Positions 8,373-14,121 of a stretch of DNA of 14,121 nt are shown in pieces (within the stretch, counting starts at the first letter, position 1; every line of letters starts with the position of its first letter). The notes under the pieces were generated by a model. The model had not been told where the DNA came from, did not search any database, and saw only the letters and a program-made list of their open reading frames with translations. Origin of the DNA: Pseudomonadota bacterium (GTDB lineage: Bacteria; Pseudomonadota; Gammaproteobacteria; UBA5335); NCBI GenBank assembly GCA_002862965.1, contig PKCW01000114.1, positions 1-14,121 of the forward strand, in the 5' to 3' direction. The translations under genes and the position numbers were made by a program.

Positions 8373-8981
8373 ATGGCCAAGATCCTCGTCCTCTATTACT
8401 CCATGTATGGTCACATCGAAACGATGGCGCAGCTCGTCGCCGAAGGGGCCGGTTCGGTGGCCGGTGCTCAAGTGACGGTCAAGCGCGTGCCGGAAACCAT
8501 TCCTGAGGAACAGGCGCGCCAGTTCGGCGCCAAGCTCGATCAGGCCGCGCCCGTCGCCACGCCGGCCGAGCTGGCCGAGTACGACGCCATCCTCTTCGGC
8601 TCCCCGACCCGCTTCGGCAACATGACCGGGCAGATGCGCAGTTTCCTCGACCAGACCGGCGGGCTGTGGGCGCAGGGCGCCCTCAACGGCAAGCTGGCCA
8701 GCGTGTTCACCAGCACCGGTGTGGGCGGCGGCCAGGAAACCACCGTGACCTCCTTCTGGCACACGCTGGCTCACCACGGCATGCTGATCGTGCCCTTGGG
8801 CTACGGGGATGTGGCCGGGCAGATGCTGTCCGATATCTCCGAGGTCACCGCCGGTTCGCCCTATGGCGCGGCCACGCTGGCCGGCGGCGACGGCAGCCGG
8901 CAGGTCTCCGAGAAGGAAGCCACGGTTGCCCGCTACCAGGGGCGGCGCGTGGCGGAACTGGCGGTGCGCCTCGCCGGCTGA
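8373..8981 (+). CDS. wrbA: NAD(P)H:quinone oxidoreductase, WrbA type
   Basis: WrbA is a flavodoxin-like, FMN-binding, multimeric NAD(P)H:quinone oxidoreductase that reduces quinones by two electrons, linked to oxidative stress and stationary phase in E. coli. The 202-residue product begins [20 protein letters not shown], containing the FMN phosphate-binding loop. It has [13 protein letters not shown] from 77, [10 protein letters not shown] at 113-122, and [13 protein letters not shown] near 132-144, all diagnostic of WrbA. Length matches E. coli (198). A strong ribosome binding site AAGGAG (8361-8366) lies 6 nt before the ATG. It is a stand-alone gene after the insertion relic. A candidate terminator hairpin follows at 9002-9032. 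Confidence 0.96.
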   Translation: MAKILVLYYSMYGHIETMAQLVAEGAGSVAGAQVTVKRVPETIPEEQARQFGAKLDQAAPVATPAELAEYDAILFGSPTRFGNMTGQMRSFLDQTGGLWAQGALNGKLASVFTSTGVGGGQETTVTSFWHTLAHHGMLIVPLGYGDVAGQMLSDISEVTAGSPYGAATLAGGDGSRQVSEKEATVARYQGRRVAELAVRLAG

Positions 8982-9001
8982 TCGCCCGGGAAAGCACCTT
9001 C

Positions 9002-9032
9002 GGGGATGGTGACCTCGCCGCCATTCCCGTTT
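9002..9032 (+). terminator. Candidate terminator hairpin after wrbA
   Basis: An 8-bp stem GGGGATGG/CCATTCCC (9002-9009 with 9021-9028, one G-U pair) has an 11-nt loop and is followed by GTTT. It lies 20 nt after the wrbA stop codon. The U-tract is short, so termination would be weak or the element may be a 3'-end stabiliser. It closely resembles the hairpin at 9750-9776. Confidence 0.45.
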
Positions 9033-9290
9033 GCCGCCTCCACCTGCGCTTTCAGGCAACCGCCCTTCGCCTGAACGTCCCTTTGTCAAAATCAAGAAAT
9101 GATTAAAGAGTCTGGACGTCACAATGCGGCAAAGGTGCCTCTGGGCGCTTCTTTCCGACCTCTCCTCGAATCTCCCCGATTCACCCGCCATTTCCTCGTT
9201 TCTTTCTATAACAAACATATCGTTATGAGCGCCGCACTGGCCTGAGCGCGAGGCATGGGAGGTTTTTGGACCTGCTGTCGTGCGACGCAA

Positions 9291-9319
9291 TTGACGAGTA
9301 AGAAATACTTCACAAATAA
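9291..9319 (+). promoter_or_regulatory. Weak candidate promoter for the small secreted protein gene
   Basis: TTGACG (9291-9296; 5 of 6 to consensus) is followed after 17 nt by AAATAA (9314-9319), which is a poor -10. It would give a leader of roughly 90 nt before the ATG at 9416. The -35 match and the AT-rich setting are the only support. Confidence 0.25.
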
Positions 9320-9415
9320 GTCATGCGACCGCAGCGCAGGTCGGCCTATTCTCGATCCCGCCCGGCCGATCCCTACGGTCTGGTGTCCCCCCGCACCCCA
9401 TTGAGGAATCTACGC

Positions 9416-9730
9416 ATGAACCGCAAATCCCTGATGATGCTCGCGCTGCTGGCCGTCGCTCCCATGGCTTCGCAGGCCGCCGCGGTCGAGATGGACGATG
9501 CCGCGCTGTCCAATGTGCAAGGCCAGGCGTTCTCCTATGGCTGGAACCTGAACCCTGCGCTGGGCTTCGGTTTCAGCAATTCTCCCACCAGCTACGGCTA
9601 TGGCTACACCGTCGGCGTGGTGCCCACCACGACCTACACTGCGGTGAACAACCTGAACCCGGCCCGTAACATCGCCTACACCAACAGCTTCTCGCTGGGC
9701 GTCTCCAGCTCCTTCGTGCGCAATAAGTAA
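9416..9730 (+). CDS. Small secreted protein with MDDAALSNVQGQ motif, unknown function
   Basis: The 104-residue product has a Sec signal peptide: MNRK, a hydrophobic core LMMLALLAVAPMA, and likely cleavage after ASQA or AAA near residues 21-23. ATG 9416 is chosen over an upstream in-frame ATG at 9323 because it begins this signal peptide and has GAGGAA at 9403-9408. The mature protein opens with MDDAALSNVQGQAFS (26-40). This resembles the LDDxxLSxVTGQ motif I recall at the mature N-terminus of certain gammaproteobacterial secreted proteins (DUF6160/FilA-like); that link is from memory and uncertain. The rest is rich in Gly, Tyr, Asn, Ser and Thr, has no Cys, and repeats NLNPAL (44-49) and NLNPAR (79-84). 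It looks like a beta-rich extracellular or surface protein. A strong hairpin follows at 9750-9776, so it is probably transcribed alone. Confidence 0.78.
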   Translation: MNRKSLMMLALLAVAPMASQAAAVEMDDAALSNVQGQAFSYGWNLNPALGFGFSNSPTSYGYGYTVGVVPTTTYTAVNNLNPARNIAYTNSFSLGVSSSFVRNK

Positions 9731-9749
9731 GCACCAGAACAGCCGATCG

Positions 9750-9776
9750 GGGATGGCGGTACGCCGCCATCCCTTT
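9750..9776 (+). terminator. Terminator after the small secreted protein gene
   Basis: A perfect 10-bp stem GGGATGGCGG/CCGCCATCCC (9750-9759 with 9764-9773) has the tetraloop TACG and is followed by TTT. It begins 20 nt after the TAA. The stem is strong but the U-tract is short. It also lies between convergent genes, although the minus-strand side has no U-run for pgeF. Confidence 0.75.
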
Positions 9777-9825
9777 CGTCCTGCCACATGCTTCACCGGT
9801 CGCTCAGCCGGCAGCGTCGGACGGC

Positions 9826-10596
9826 TCAGGTCCGCCAGATCAACGTGGCCATGCGGCCCGTCACCCCGTCGCGTCGGTAGGAAAAGAACCGCGCGGGATC
9901 GCCGGCCGTGCACCAGTGCCCGCCCCAGATGCCCGTCACGCCCAGCCGGCGCAGCCGCAGGCGCGCGAGCTGTGCCAGATCGGCCAGCCAGCGGTCATCC
10001 CGGCCCCGGCAGAAAGCCGCTGCCGCAGACGGGTCGACGTCGAGAAAGCGCTCGCGCACCTCAGGTCCCACCTCGAACGCCGTCGCGCCGATGGCCGGGC
10101 CCAGCCAGGCCAGGAGTCGCTCCGGTGGAACCCCGAGCGCACCGACCGTGGTTTCCAGCACCCCGGCCGCCAGCCCGCGCCAGCCGGCGTGCGCGGCGGC
10201 GATCCGCGACCCGTTCGCGTCGCAGAACAGCACCGGCAGGCAATCGGCCGTCCCTACGACGCACACCACGCCGGCCTCGTCCGTCCAGGAGCCGTCAGCC
10301 TCGACGGAGGGGGATTCGGCACGACCGGCGCGTACCACACCCGTGCCGTGGACCTGACGCAGCCAATAAGGCGCCGCCGGCAGGGCCAGCGACTCGGCCA
10401 GCCGGCGCCGGTTTGCGGCCACGGCGGCCGGATCGTCACCGACATGATCGCCCAGATTGAGGCGGGCATATGCGCCCGCGCTCACGCCGCCCAAGCGGGT
10501 GGTGGCCGCCGCGCGCACCGATGGCGGCGCCGGCCAGTCGGGCACGATCAGTGCGAGGGCACCGCGCTGAACCAGACTGGGCACCGCCCCGCTCAT
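9826..10596 (-). CDS. pgeF: Peptidoglycan editing factor / laccase-domain purine nucleoside phosphorylase
   Basis: This is a YfiH/PgeF-family protein (formerly the multicopper polyphenol oxidase, laccase domain). E. coli PgeF is reported to prevent misincorporation of L-Ser in place of L-Ala in peptidoglycan precursors, and relatives show purine nucleoside phosphorylase and adenosine deaminase activity. The 256-residue product has LRQVHGTGVV (H83), GTADCLPVLF (C119) and AAAHAGWRG (H136), which align with the family's zinc-binding His/Cys/His set. The C-terminal signature HWCTAGDPARFFSYRRDG is present. Its ATG (10596-10594) overlaps the rluD stop as ATGA, so the two genes are co-transcribed and likely translationally coupled, as in the E. 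coli rluD-pgeF order. Confidence 0.94.
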   Translation of the reverse strand: MSGAVPSLVQRGALALIVPDWPAPPSVRAAATTRLGGVSAGAYARLNLGDHVGDDPAAVAANRRRLAESLALPAAPYWLRQVHGTGVVRAGRAESPSVEADGSWTDEAGVVCVVGTADCLPVLFCDANGSRIAAAHAGWRGLAAGVLETTVGALGVPPERLLAWLGPAIGATAFEVGPEVRERFLDVDPSAAAAFCRGRDDRWLADLAQLARLRLRRLGVTGIWGGHWCTAGDPARFFSYRRDGVTGRMATLIWRT

Positions 10597-11582
10597 GCGC
10601 CACCCTGCTGCCGCAGCGCCGCGATCAGGGCCTGTAGGTCCGCGGGCGGCGGTCGCTCCCAGACCCGTTCCGAGCCGTTACCGGGGTGGACGAGGCCCAG
10701 CCGCGTGGCGTGCAGTGCCTGACGTCTGAAGCCCCGCAGGATATCGGCCAGTGCCGGGTCGATGCCGGCCGGCAGTCGCAGGCGGCCCGCGTAAAGCGGA
10801 TCACCCAGTACCGGATGGCCCAGATGCGCCATGTGCACGCGGATCTGGTGCGTCCGGCCGGTCTCCAGCCGCAACCTGAGGCGGGTATGGTGGGGATAGC
10901 GTTCGCTCACCCGGTAATGGGTGAGCGAATCCCGTCCCCCTTCCCGCACCGCGATGCGCAGCCGATCGCGCGGATGGCGGCCCAGCGGCGCGTCGACCGT
11001 GCCGCCGGCGAGCAGCGCGCCGATGACCACGGCGTCGTACTCCCGCCGGATCTCCCGCGCCTGCAACGCGCTGACGAGCCGGGTATGGCTGGTGAGCGTC
11101 TTGGCCACGACCATGAGGCCGGAAGTGTCCTTGTCGAGGCGATGCACCAGCCCGGCCCGGGGCAGATGCACCAGCGCAGGCGCATGGTGCAGCAAGGCGT
11201 TTTGCAGCGTTCCGGCCGGATTGCCGGCACCGGGGTGAACCACCAGGCCCGGGGGCTTGTCGATGATCAGCAGCTCATCGTCCTCGTGGACGATGTCGAG
11301 CCCGATGGGCTCGGGCTGCAACGGAATGGCGGGGGCGGGGGCGGGGATCCGGACGGTGATCCGCTGGCCTTCGCGCAATCGCTCGGCGGGCCGGCAGGGT
11401 CGACCGTCCACCTGGACGCAGCCCCCCTTGATCCAGTCGACCAGACGACTGCGCGAGTGATCGGCGAAGCGTTCGGCCAGAATCTGGTCGAGGCGCCGCC
11501 CCGTCCCGTCCACCGTGACACTGAAGGTGACCGCCCCTTCGCAGGGGTCGGGAACGAGGGCTTCATCGCCCGGTAAGGTCAT
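10593..11582 (-). CDS. rluD: 23S rRNA pseudouridine synthase RluD
   Basis: RluD isomerises three uridines in helix 69 of 23S rRNA (1911, 1915 and 1917 in E. coli). The product from ATG 11582 has 329 residues (E. coli 326). An S4 RNA-binding domain lies at about 20-85 (RRLDQILAERF, SRSRLVDWIKGG). The catalytic domain includes LLIIDKPPGLVVHPGAG, the GLVHRLDKDTSGLM motif with catalytic D150, and LETGRTHQIRVHMAHLGHPV followed by LGDPLY. The frame is open to ATG 11624, but that extension spans the probable -10 element; 11582, preceded by GGAA, fits family length. The gene is divergent from bamD and heads the rluD-pgeF pair, both conserved features, making RluD more likely than RluA or RluC. Confidence 0.94.
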   Translation of the reverse strand: MTLPGDEALVPDPCEGAVTFSVTVDGTGRRLDQILAERFADHSRSRLVDWIKGGCVQVDGRPCRPAERLREGQRITVRIPAPAPAIPLQPEPIGLDIVHEDDELLIIDKPPGLVVHPGAGNPAGTLQNALLHHAPALVHLPRAGLVHRLDKDTSGLMVVAKTLTSHTRLVSALQAREIRREYDAVVIGALLAGGTVDAPLGRHPRDRLRIAVREGGRDSLTHYRVSERYPHHTRLRLRLETGRTHQIRVHMAHLGHPVLGDPLYAGRLRLPAGIDPALADILRGFRRQALHATRLGLVHPGNGSERVWERPPPADLQALIAALRQQGGA

Positions 11583-11598
11583 CGGTTCCAATGGCTTT

Positions 11599-11606
11599 GT
11601 TATACT
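11599..11606. promoter_or_regulatory. Overlapping divergent -10 elements for rluD-pgeF and bamD
   Basis: GTTATACT contains TATACT on the plus strand (11601-11606, toward bamD at 11660) and TATAAC on the minus strand (11604-11599, toward rluD at 11582). Both are good -10 hexamers, but no good -35 is visible for either direction. If both are used, the polymerases would compete. The rluD leader would be only about 10 nt and the bamD leader about 45 nt. Confidence 0.4.
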
Positions 11607-11659
11607 CCGGCATATTTCGTTCATCCGGCTGCGGCCGGCTTCGAGGTCAAGTCTAAATC

Positions 11660-12454
11660 ATGCGCTCCGTCGCCCGCTCCGTTCTCGTGCTGCTGCTCGG
11701 ACTTGGTCTTTCGGCCTGTTCGCTGCTGTCCTATCTGCCCACGGGTTCGGGCAACGCCGATGAGGACGACAAGACTCCGGCAGTGGACACCAACCGGCCG
11801 GCCGCCGACATCTATCGTGAAGCTCACCAGGCGCTGCAAAGCGAGAGCTTCGACGGCGCCATCAAGCGGTTCAACGCCCTCGAGTCGCGCTATCCCTTCG
11901 GTCCCTACGCGCAGCAGGCGCAGATCGAGCTGATCTATGCCTACTACCGCCAGCGTGAATGGGAGCAGGGCATCGCCACGGCCCAGCGCTTCCTGCGCGA
12001 GTACCCCAGCCATCCGAATGCCGATTACGTGCTCTACATGCAGGGGCGCATCAATTTCGAGCGCAGTCTGGGCTTGCTCGAAAGCACCGTGCGCTGGCGG
12101 TGGCTGACCATCGATGGCGCCGAACGCGACACCCAATACGCCCGCGGCGCCTTTGCCGCCTTCAGCAACCTGCTGCGGCGCTATCCGGACAGCCCTTACG
12201 CGGGCGACGCCCGCCAGCGCATGCTGTTCCTGAAAGATCGCGTCGCCCGGCATGACCTGGCGGTCGCGCGCTACTATCTGAAACGCGGTACCTACGTCGC
12301 CGCCGCCAACCGTGCCCAGGACGTCCTGGCCGAGTTTTCGGGTACCGATGCCGTCGTTCCCGCACTGGACATCCTGATCGAGTCCTACCAGGCACTGGGA
12401 CTCTCGGATATGGAACAGCAGATGCGCGCCCTGCGCGCGCAAAGCGCCGGCTGA
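11660..12454 (+). CDS. bamD: Outer membrane assembly lipoprotein BamD
   Basis: BamD is the essential TPR lipoprotein of the BAM complex that, with BamA, inserts beta-barrel proteins into the outer membrane. The 264-residue product has a lipoprotein signal peptide ending in the lipobox LSAC with C20 as the lipidated residue, which makes it a substrate of LspA. TPR-like helical repeats follow from about residue 48: AADIYREAHQALQ, FDGAIKRFNALESRYPFGPY, AQIELIYAYYRQREW, REYPSHPNADYVLYMQGR. This is the usual BamD N-terminal half. The ribosome binding site (AGGTCAAG) is weak. The gene is divergent from rluD, as in E. coli, and 32 nt before the nitroreductase gene. Confidence 0.95.
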   Translation: MRSVARSVLVLLLGLGLSACSLLSYLPTGSGNADEDDKTPAVDTNRPAADIYREAHQALQSESFDGAIKRFNALESRYPFGPYAQQAQIELIYAYYRQREWEQGIATAQRFLREYPSHPNADYVLYMQGRINFERSLGLLESTVRWRWLTIDGAERDTQYARGAFAAFSNLLRRYPDSPYAGDARQRMLFLKDRVARHDLAVARYYLKRGTYVAAANRAQDVLAEFSGTDAVVPALDILIESYQALGLSDMEQQMRALRAQSAG

Positions 12455-12477
12455 GACCGGTTTTTCCATGGACCGGT
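12455..12477 (+). repeat. GACCGGT repeat / hairpin between bamD and the nitroreductase gene
   Basis: GACCGGT occurs at 12455-12461 and 12471-12477. Because ACCGGT is self-complementary, the two copies can also pair as a 6-bp stem around a 10-nt loop. The downstream arm overlaps the start of the ribosome binding site GGTGGAG (12475-12481). There is no U-run after the stem, so it is not a standard terminator. Confidence 0.4.
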
Positions 12478-12486
12478 GGAGTGGTG

Positions 12487-13002
12487 ATGTGGGATTTTTT
12501 TGAAACCATCCGCCGCCGACACTCCGTCAGGCGCTACCGCAGCGGGCAAGCGGTTTCCCGTGAGCAGCTCCATGCCATTCTTGAGGTTGCCTGCGCGGCG
12601 CCCTCCGCGGGGGATCTGCAATCCTATCGCATCGCCATCGCCACCGCTCCCGAGCAACGGCTGGCGTTGCAGGCTGCCGCCGGCAATCAGGCTTTTCTGA
12701 CCGAGGCGCCCGCCTGCCTGGTGTTTTGCGCCGATCCCACGCGCGCCCAAAGCCGCTATGGCGAGCGAGGAGCCGTGCTCTACGCGCTCCAGGACGCCAC
12801 CATTGCCGCGAGTTACGCCCAACTCGCGGCCGTCGCGGCGGGTCTTGCCAGCGCCTGGGTCGGGGATTTCGATGAGGATGCGGTGCGGGCCGCATTGAAT
12901 GTGCCTGCGGAACTGCGCCCAATCGCGCTGATCGCCATCGGCACGGCAGACGAAGTGCCGGAAGAGACGCCGCGTCGCCCACTCAGGGATATTCTGCTTT
13001 AA
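12487..13002 (+). CDS. Nitroreductase-family FMN oxidoreductase
   Basis: This is a 171-residue single-domain member of the nitroreductase fold: FMN-dependent, dimeric, NAD(P)H-using enzymes. RRHSVRRY at 10-17 is the conserved FMN phosphate-binding segment. APSAGDLQSY (38-47) matches the family APSxxNxQPW-type motif, with D43 and S46-Y47 replacing the common N and P-W. LASAWVGDFDEDAVRAALNVP and PIALIAIGTADE match the C-terminal half, ending in RRPLRDIL. ATG 12487 is chosen over the in-frame GTGs at 12481 and 12484 because GGTGGAG (12475-12481) lies 5 nt upstream of it. The substrate cannot be told from sequence. It lies 32 nt after bamD and 62 nt before the methyltransferase gene, so a joint transcript is possible. 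Confidence 0.88.
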   Translation: MWDFFETIRRRHSVRRYRSGQAVSREQLHAILEVACAAPSAGDLQSYRIAIATAPEQRLALQAAAGNQAFLTEAPACLVFCADPTRAQSRYGERGAVLYALQDATIAASYAQLAAVAAGLASAWVGDFDEDAVRAALNVPAELRPIALIAIGTADEVPEETPRRPLRDILL

Positions 13003-13064
13003 ACCCCGGTGAAGGCGGGGGACGACGCGGTCTCCAACAAGCAAAATCAAGGAGGAGATGACCC

Positions 13065-13817
13065 ATGCAACCACGCCGCGCACTGCCACTGGCGATCGCC
13101 GCCTACGTCTTTTCCATGCTCAGCCTGGTCGGGCTGATCGTGTTCATGCACGACCTCTGGCTGCCCTGGACGGCGGGCAGCGGCGCGTTGAAAGGCAGTT
13201 GGAGCCGAACGATCGCCATCGATCTAGGGCTCATCGTGCTGTTCGGATTGCAGCACAGCATCATGGTCAGGCCGGCCTTCAAGCGGCGCTGGACGCGCAT
13301 TGTTCCGGAGCACCTGGAGCGCAGCGCCTACATCGTCGCATCAGGCGTGGCGCTGATCGTGCTCATGGCCTGCTGGCAGCCCATGCCGGGCGTGCTCTGG
13401 CACATCACCTGGCAGCCCTTCGTCACCGTGTGTCTGGTGCTGCTCGGCCTCGGCGGCATCATCGCCGTGTGGTCGACCTTCCTCACCGACCACTTCGAAC
13501 TGTTTGGCCTGCGCCAGGCTTATCTATACGACAAGGGCCTCCCCCATACGCCCGTGCCGTTCAAGATGGGCATCCTCTATCGCTACGTGCGTCATCCCAT
13601 GATGTTCGGCATGCTGCTGCTGTTCTGGATCACGCCTTACATGACCGTCGGTCACCTGTTCCTTGCCGCAGCGCTGACCGCCTACATCCTGATCGGCGTG
13701 CATTACGAGGAACGCGACCTGATGCGGCATCTGGGCTCGGACTACGTGCGTTACCGGGAAACCACGCCGATGCTGGTTCCCCGTTTCGTCCATTCACAGC
13801 CGTTGCCACAGCATTGA
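13065..13817 (+). CDS. mddA: Membrane methyltransferase, MddA/NnrU type (probable methanethiol S-methyltransferase)
   Basis: The 250-residue product has about five to six hydrophobic segments (about 8-28, 50-66, 90-103, 118-137, 180-212). It carries the isoprenylcysteine-methyltransferase-like signature near the C-terminus: YRYVRHPMMFG (172-182) and HYEERDLMRHLGSDYVRYRE (213-232). An upstream FGLQHSIMVRPAFKRRW (60-76) and IVPEHLERSAY stretch matches what I recall of MddA, which uses S-adenosylmethionine to methylate methanethiol to dimethyl sulfide. The broader NnrU-like family is the main alternative, so the reaction is an inference. The ribosome binding site AAGGAGG (13049-13055) is near-perfect with a 9-nt spacer. 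A short CCCCG/CGGGG repeat (13004-13020) lies between it and the nitroreductase gene. No adjacent sulfur-metabolism gene supports the role. Confidence 0.78.
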   Translation: MQPRRALPLAIAAYVFSMLSLVGLIVFMHDLWLPWTAGSGALKGSWSRTIAIDLGLIVLFGLQHSIMVRPAFKRRWTRIVPEHLERSAYIVASGVALIVLMACWQPMPGVLWHITWQPFVTVCLVLLGLGGIIAVWSTFLTDHFELFGLRQAYLYDKGLPHTPVPFKMGILYRYVRHPMMFGMLLLFWITPYMTVGHLFLAAALTAYILIGVHYEERDLMRHLGSDYVRYRETTPMLVPRFVHSQPLPQH

Positions 13818-13841
13818 CCTCAGGGAAGCGGGCGCGAGGAT

Positions 13842-13870
13842 TTTCGAATCCGGCTCAAAACAGGTATGCT
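13842..13870 (+). promoter_or_regulatory. Candidate promoter of tRNA-Thr
   Basis: TATGCT (13865-13870) is a good -10, preceded at 17 nt by TTTCGA (13842-13847), a weak -35. A GC-rich stretch (GCGGCCC) follows the -10, as is common for stable-RNA promoters under stringent control. The predicted start is about 8 nt before the tRNA. A small perfect hairpin, GGATT-TTCG-AATCC (13838-13851), overlaps the -35. Confidence 0.5.
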
Positions 13871-13884
13871 AGCGGCCCTTCAAA

Positions 13885-13960
13885 GCCGGTGTAGCTCAGT
13901 CGGTAGAGCAGCTGATTCGTAACCAGCAGGTCGGAGGTTCGATTCCTCTCGCCGGCACCA
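13885..13960 (+). tRNA. tRNA-Thr (anticodon CGT)
   Basis: The 76-nt cloverleaf folds with acceptor stem GCCGGTG/CGCCGGC (one G-U), D arm GCTC-AGTCGGTA-GAGC, anticodon loop TTCGTAA with anticodon CGT (reads ACG), variable loop AGGTC, T arm GGAGG-TTCGATT-CCTCT, discriminator A and encoded CCA at 13958-13960. It aligns closely with recalled E. coli tRNA-Thr(CGT). The anticodon stem GCTGA/CCAGC has an A-C mismatch at the loop-closing position 31-39. A strong terminator follows at once, so it is a single-gene transcript. Confidence 0.96.
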
Positions 13961-13969
13961 AGACAATGC

Positions 13970-13999
13970 AAAAGGCCACCCCTGGGGTGGCCTTTTTTT
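13970..13999 (+). terminator. Rho-independent terminator of tRNA-Thr
   Basis: GGCCACC/GGTGGCC (13974-13980 with 13986-13992) forms a 7-bp GC-rich stem. An inner C-G pair and flanking A-T pairs extend it, and seven T follow (13993-13999). The A-run upstream (13970-13973) could make it partly active on the minus strand as well, for the gene ending at 14039. Confidence 0.93.
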
Positions 14000-14038
14000 G
14001 CTCGGGCACGCCGCGCCGGCTCGGGAAAGCGCCGGGGA

Positions 14039-14121
14039 TCAGCCCAACCGGGGGAAACGTTCGGCAATGGCGTCGCCGGTAAAACGCGCGATCCAGCCGT
14101 CGGGGTTGTTGAACAACCGGA
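14039..14121 (-). CDS. C-terminal end of an unidentified protein, cut by window edge
   Basis: On the minus strand a frame enters from the window edge and stops at TGA (complement of 14039-14041). It reads RLFNNPDGWIARF, then TGDAIAERFPRLG. Codon choice is GC-rich in third positions and the peptide looks like natural coding sequence, but about 26 residues are too few for me to recognise a family. The gene converges on tRNA-Thr, whose terminator may serve both strands. Confidence 0.55.
   Translation of the reverse strand, partial: RLFNNPDGWIARFTGDAIAERFPRLG

Larger units (their letters stand above)
8982..9415. other. Comparatively AT-rich intergenic region with inverted repeats
   Basis: There is no convincing gene in this 434-bp gap. 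After the wrbA hairpin (9002-9032) come TTCAGGC/GCCTGAA (9051-9057, 9069-9075), AATCA-AGAAA-TGATT (9090-9104) and ATAAC-N9-GTTAT (9208-9226). AT-rich patches near 9083-9110, 9195-9228 and 9285-9322 stand out against the GC-rich surroundings. A weak promoter candidate is TTGACG at 9291-9296 with AAATAA at 9314-9319. A 49-codon frame from 9255 has no well-placed ribosome binding site and is not called. Confidence 0.6.

Noticed and set aside
7812..9290. 492-codon minus-strand open frame across the lspA end, the insertion relic and wrbA
   Set aside because: It crosses a decayed transposon relic and a clear wrbA gene, and the predicted peptide resembles no protein family.
9255..9404. 49-codon ORF upstream of the small secreted protein
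   Set aside because: The purine-rich motif is almost touching the ATG, so initiation would be poor, and the peptide shows no coding character.
9323..9730. Longer version of the small secreted protein starting at ATG 9323
   Set aside because: It would bury the signal peptide behind 31 arginine-rich residues. ATG 9416 has a proper ribosome binding site and begins a normal signal sequence.
13885..14121. tRNA-Thr as an integration site for a mobile island
   Set aside because: No repeat of the tRNA 3' end and no integrase is visible within the window. A tight terminator follows at once.

Overview
This GC-rich window carries a gammaproteobacterial gene set. The evidence is the divergent rpsT / murJ-ribF-ileS-lspA cluster, the divergent bamD / rluD-pgeF cluster, and proteins that align closely to recalled E. 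coli sequences (RibF 313 aa, IleS 938 aa, WrbA, BamD, RluD). I cannot assign the genus; a Chromatiales/Ectothiorhodospiraceae-like bacterium is a guess from GC content and gene order.

Layout. 1-860: the 3' three quarters of proB (proline synthesis). 955-1328 (-): a MAPEG-type membrane protein gene broken by one frameshift. 1430-1754 (-): rpsT with its terminator. 1820-1942: a possible 40-codon leader ORF with a strong ribosome binding site just ahead of murJ. 1955-7867: murJ, ribF, ileS and lspA, tightly packed, with ATGA overlaps between ribF and ileS (upstream ATG) and between ileS and lspA, and a near-consensus sigma70 promoter overlapping the murJ stop codon. 7868-8372: no intact gene, but a decayed IS3-family element (OrfA fragment between 9-bp inverted repeats). 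8373-8981: wrbA. 8982-9415: a relatively AT-rich intergenic region with inverted repeats. 9416-9730: a small secreted protein of unknown function. 9826-11582 (-): rluD-pgeF. 11660-12454: bamD, divergent from rluD. 12487-13002: a small nitroreductase-family flavoprotein. 13065-13817: an MddA/NnrU-type membrane methyltransferase. 13885-13960: tRNA-Thr(CGT) with a strong terminator. 14039-14121 (-): the C-terminal end of an unidentified gene.

How it fits together. Most of the window is housekeeping: translation (rpsT, ileS, rluD, tRNA-Thr), envelope biogenesis (murJ, lspA, bamD, pgeF), flavin synthesis (ribF) and proline synthesis (proB). LspA processes lipoprotein precursors, and BamD is such a lipoprotein. 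RibF supplies FMN, which WrbA and the nitroreductase would use. These are functional links only, not evidence of co-regulation.

I see no CRISPR array, toxin-antitoxin pair, phage module or defence system. The less ordinary content is the IS3 relic after a shortened lsp operon, the broken MAPEG gene, the small secreted protein between two similar hairpins, the putative murJ leader ORF and the MddA-like enzyme.
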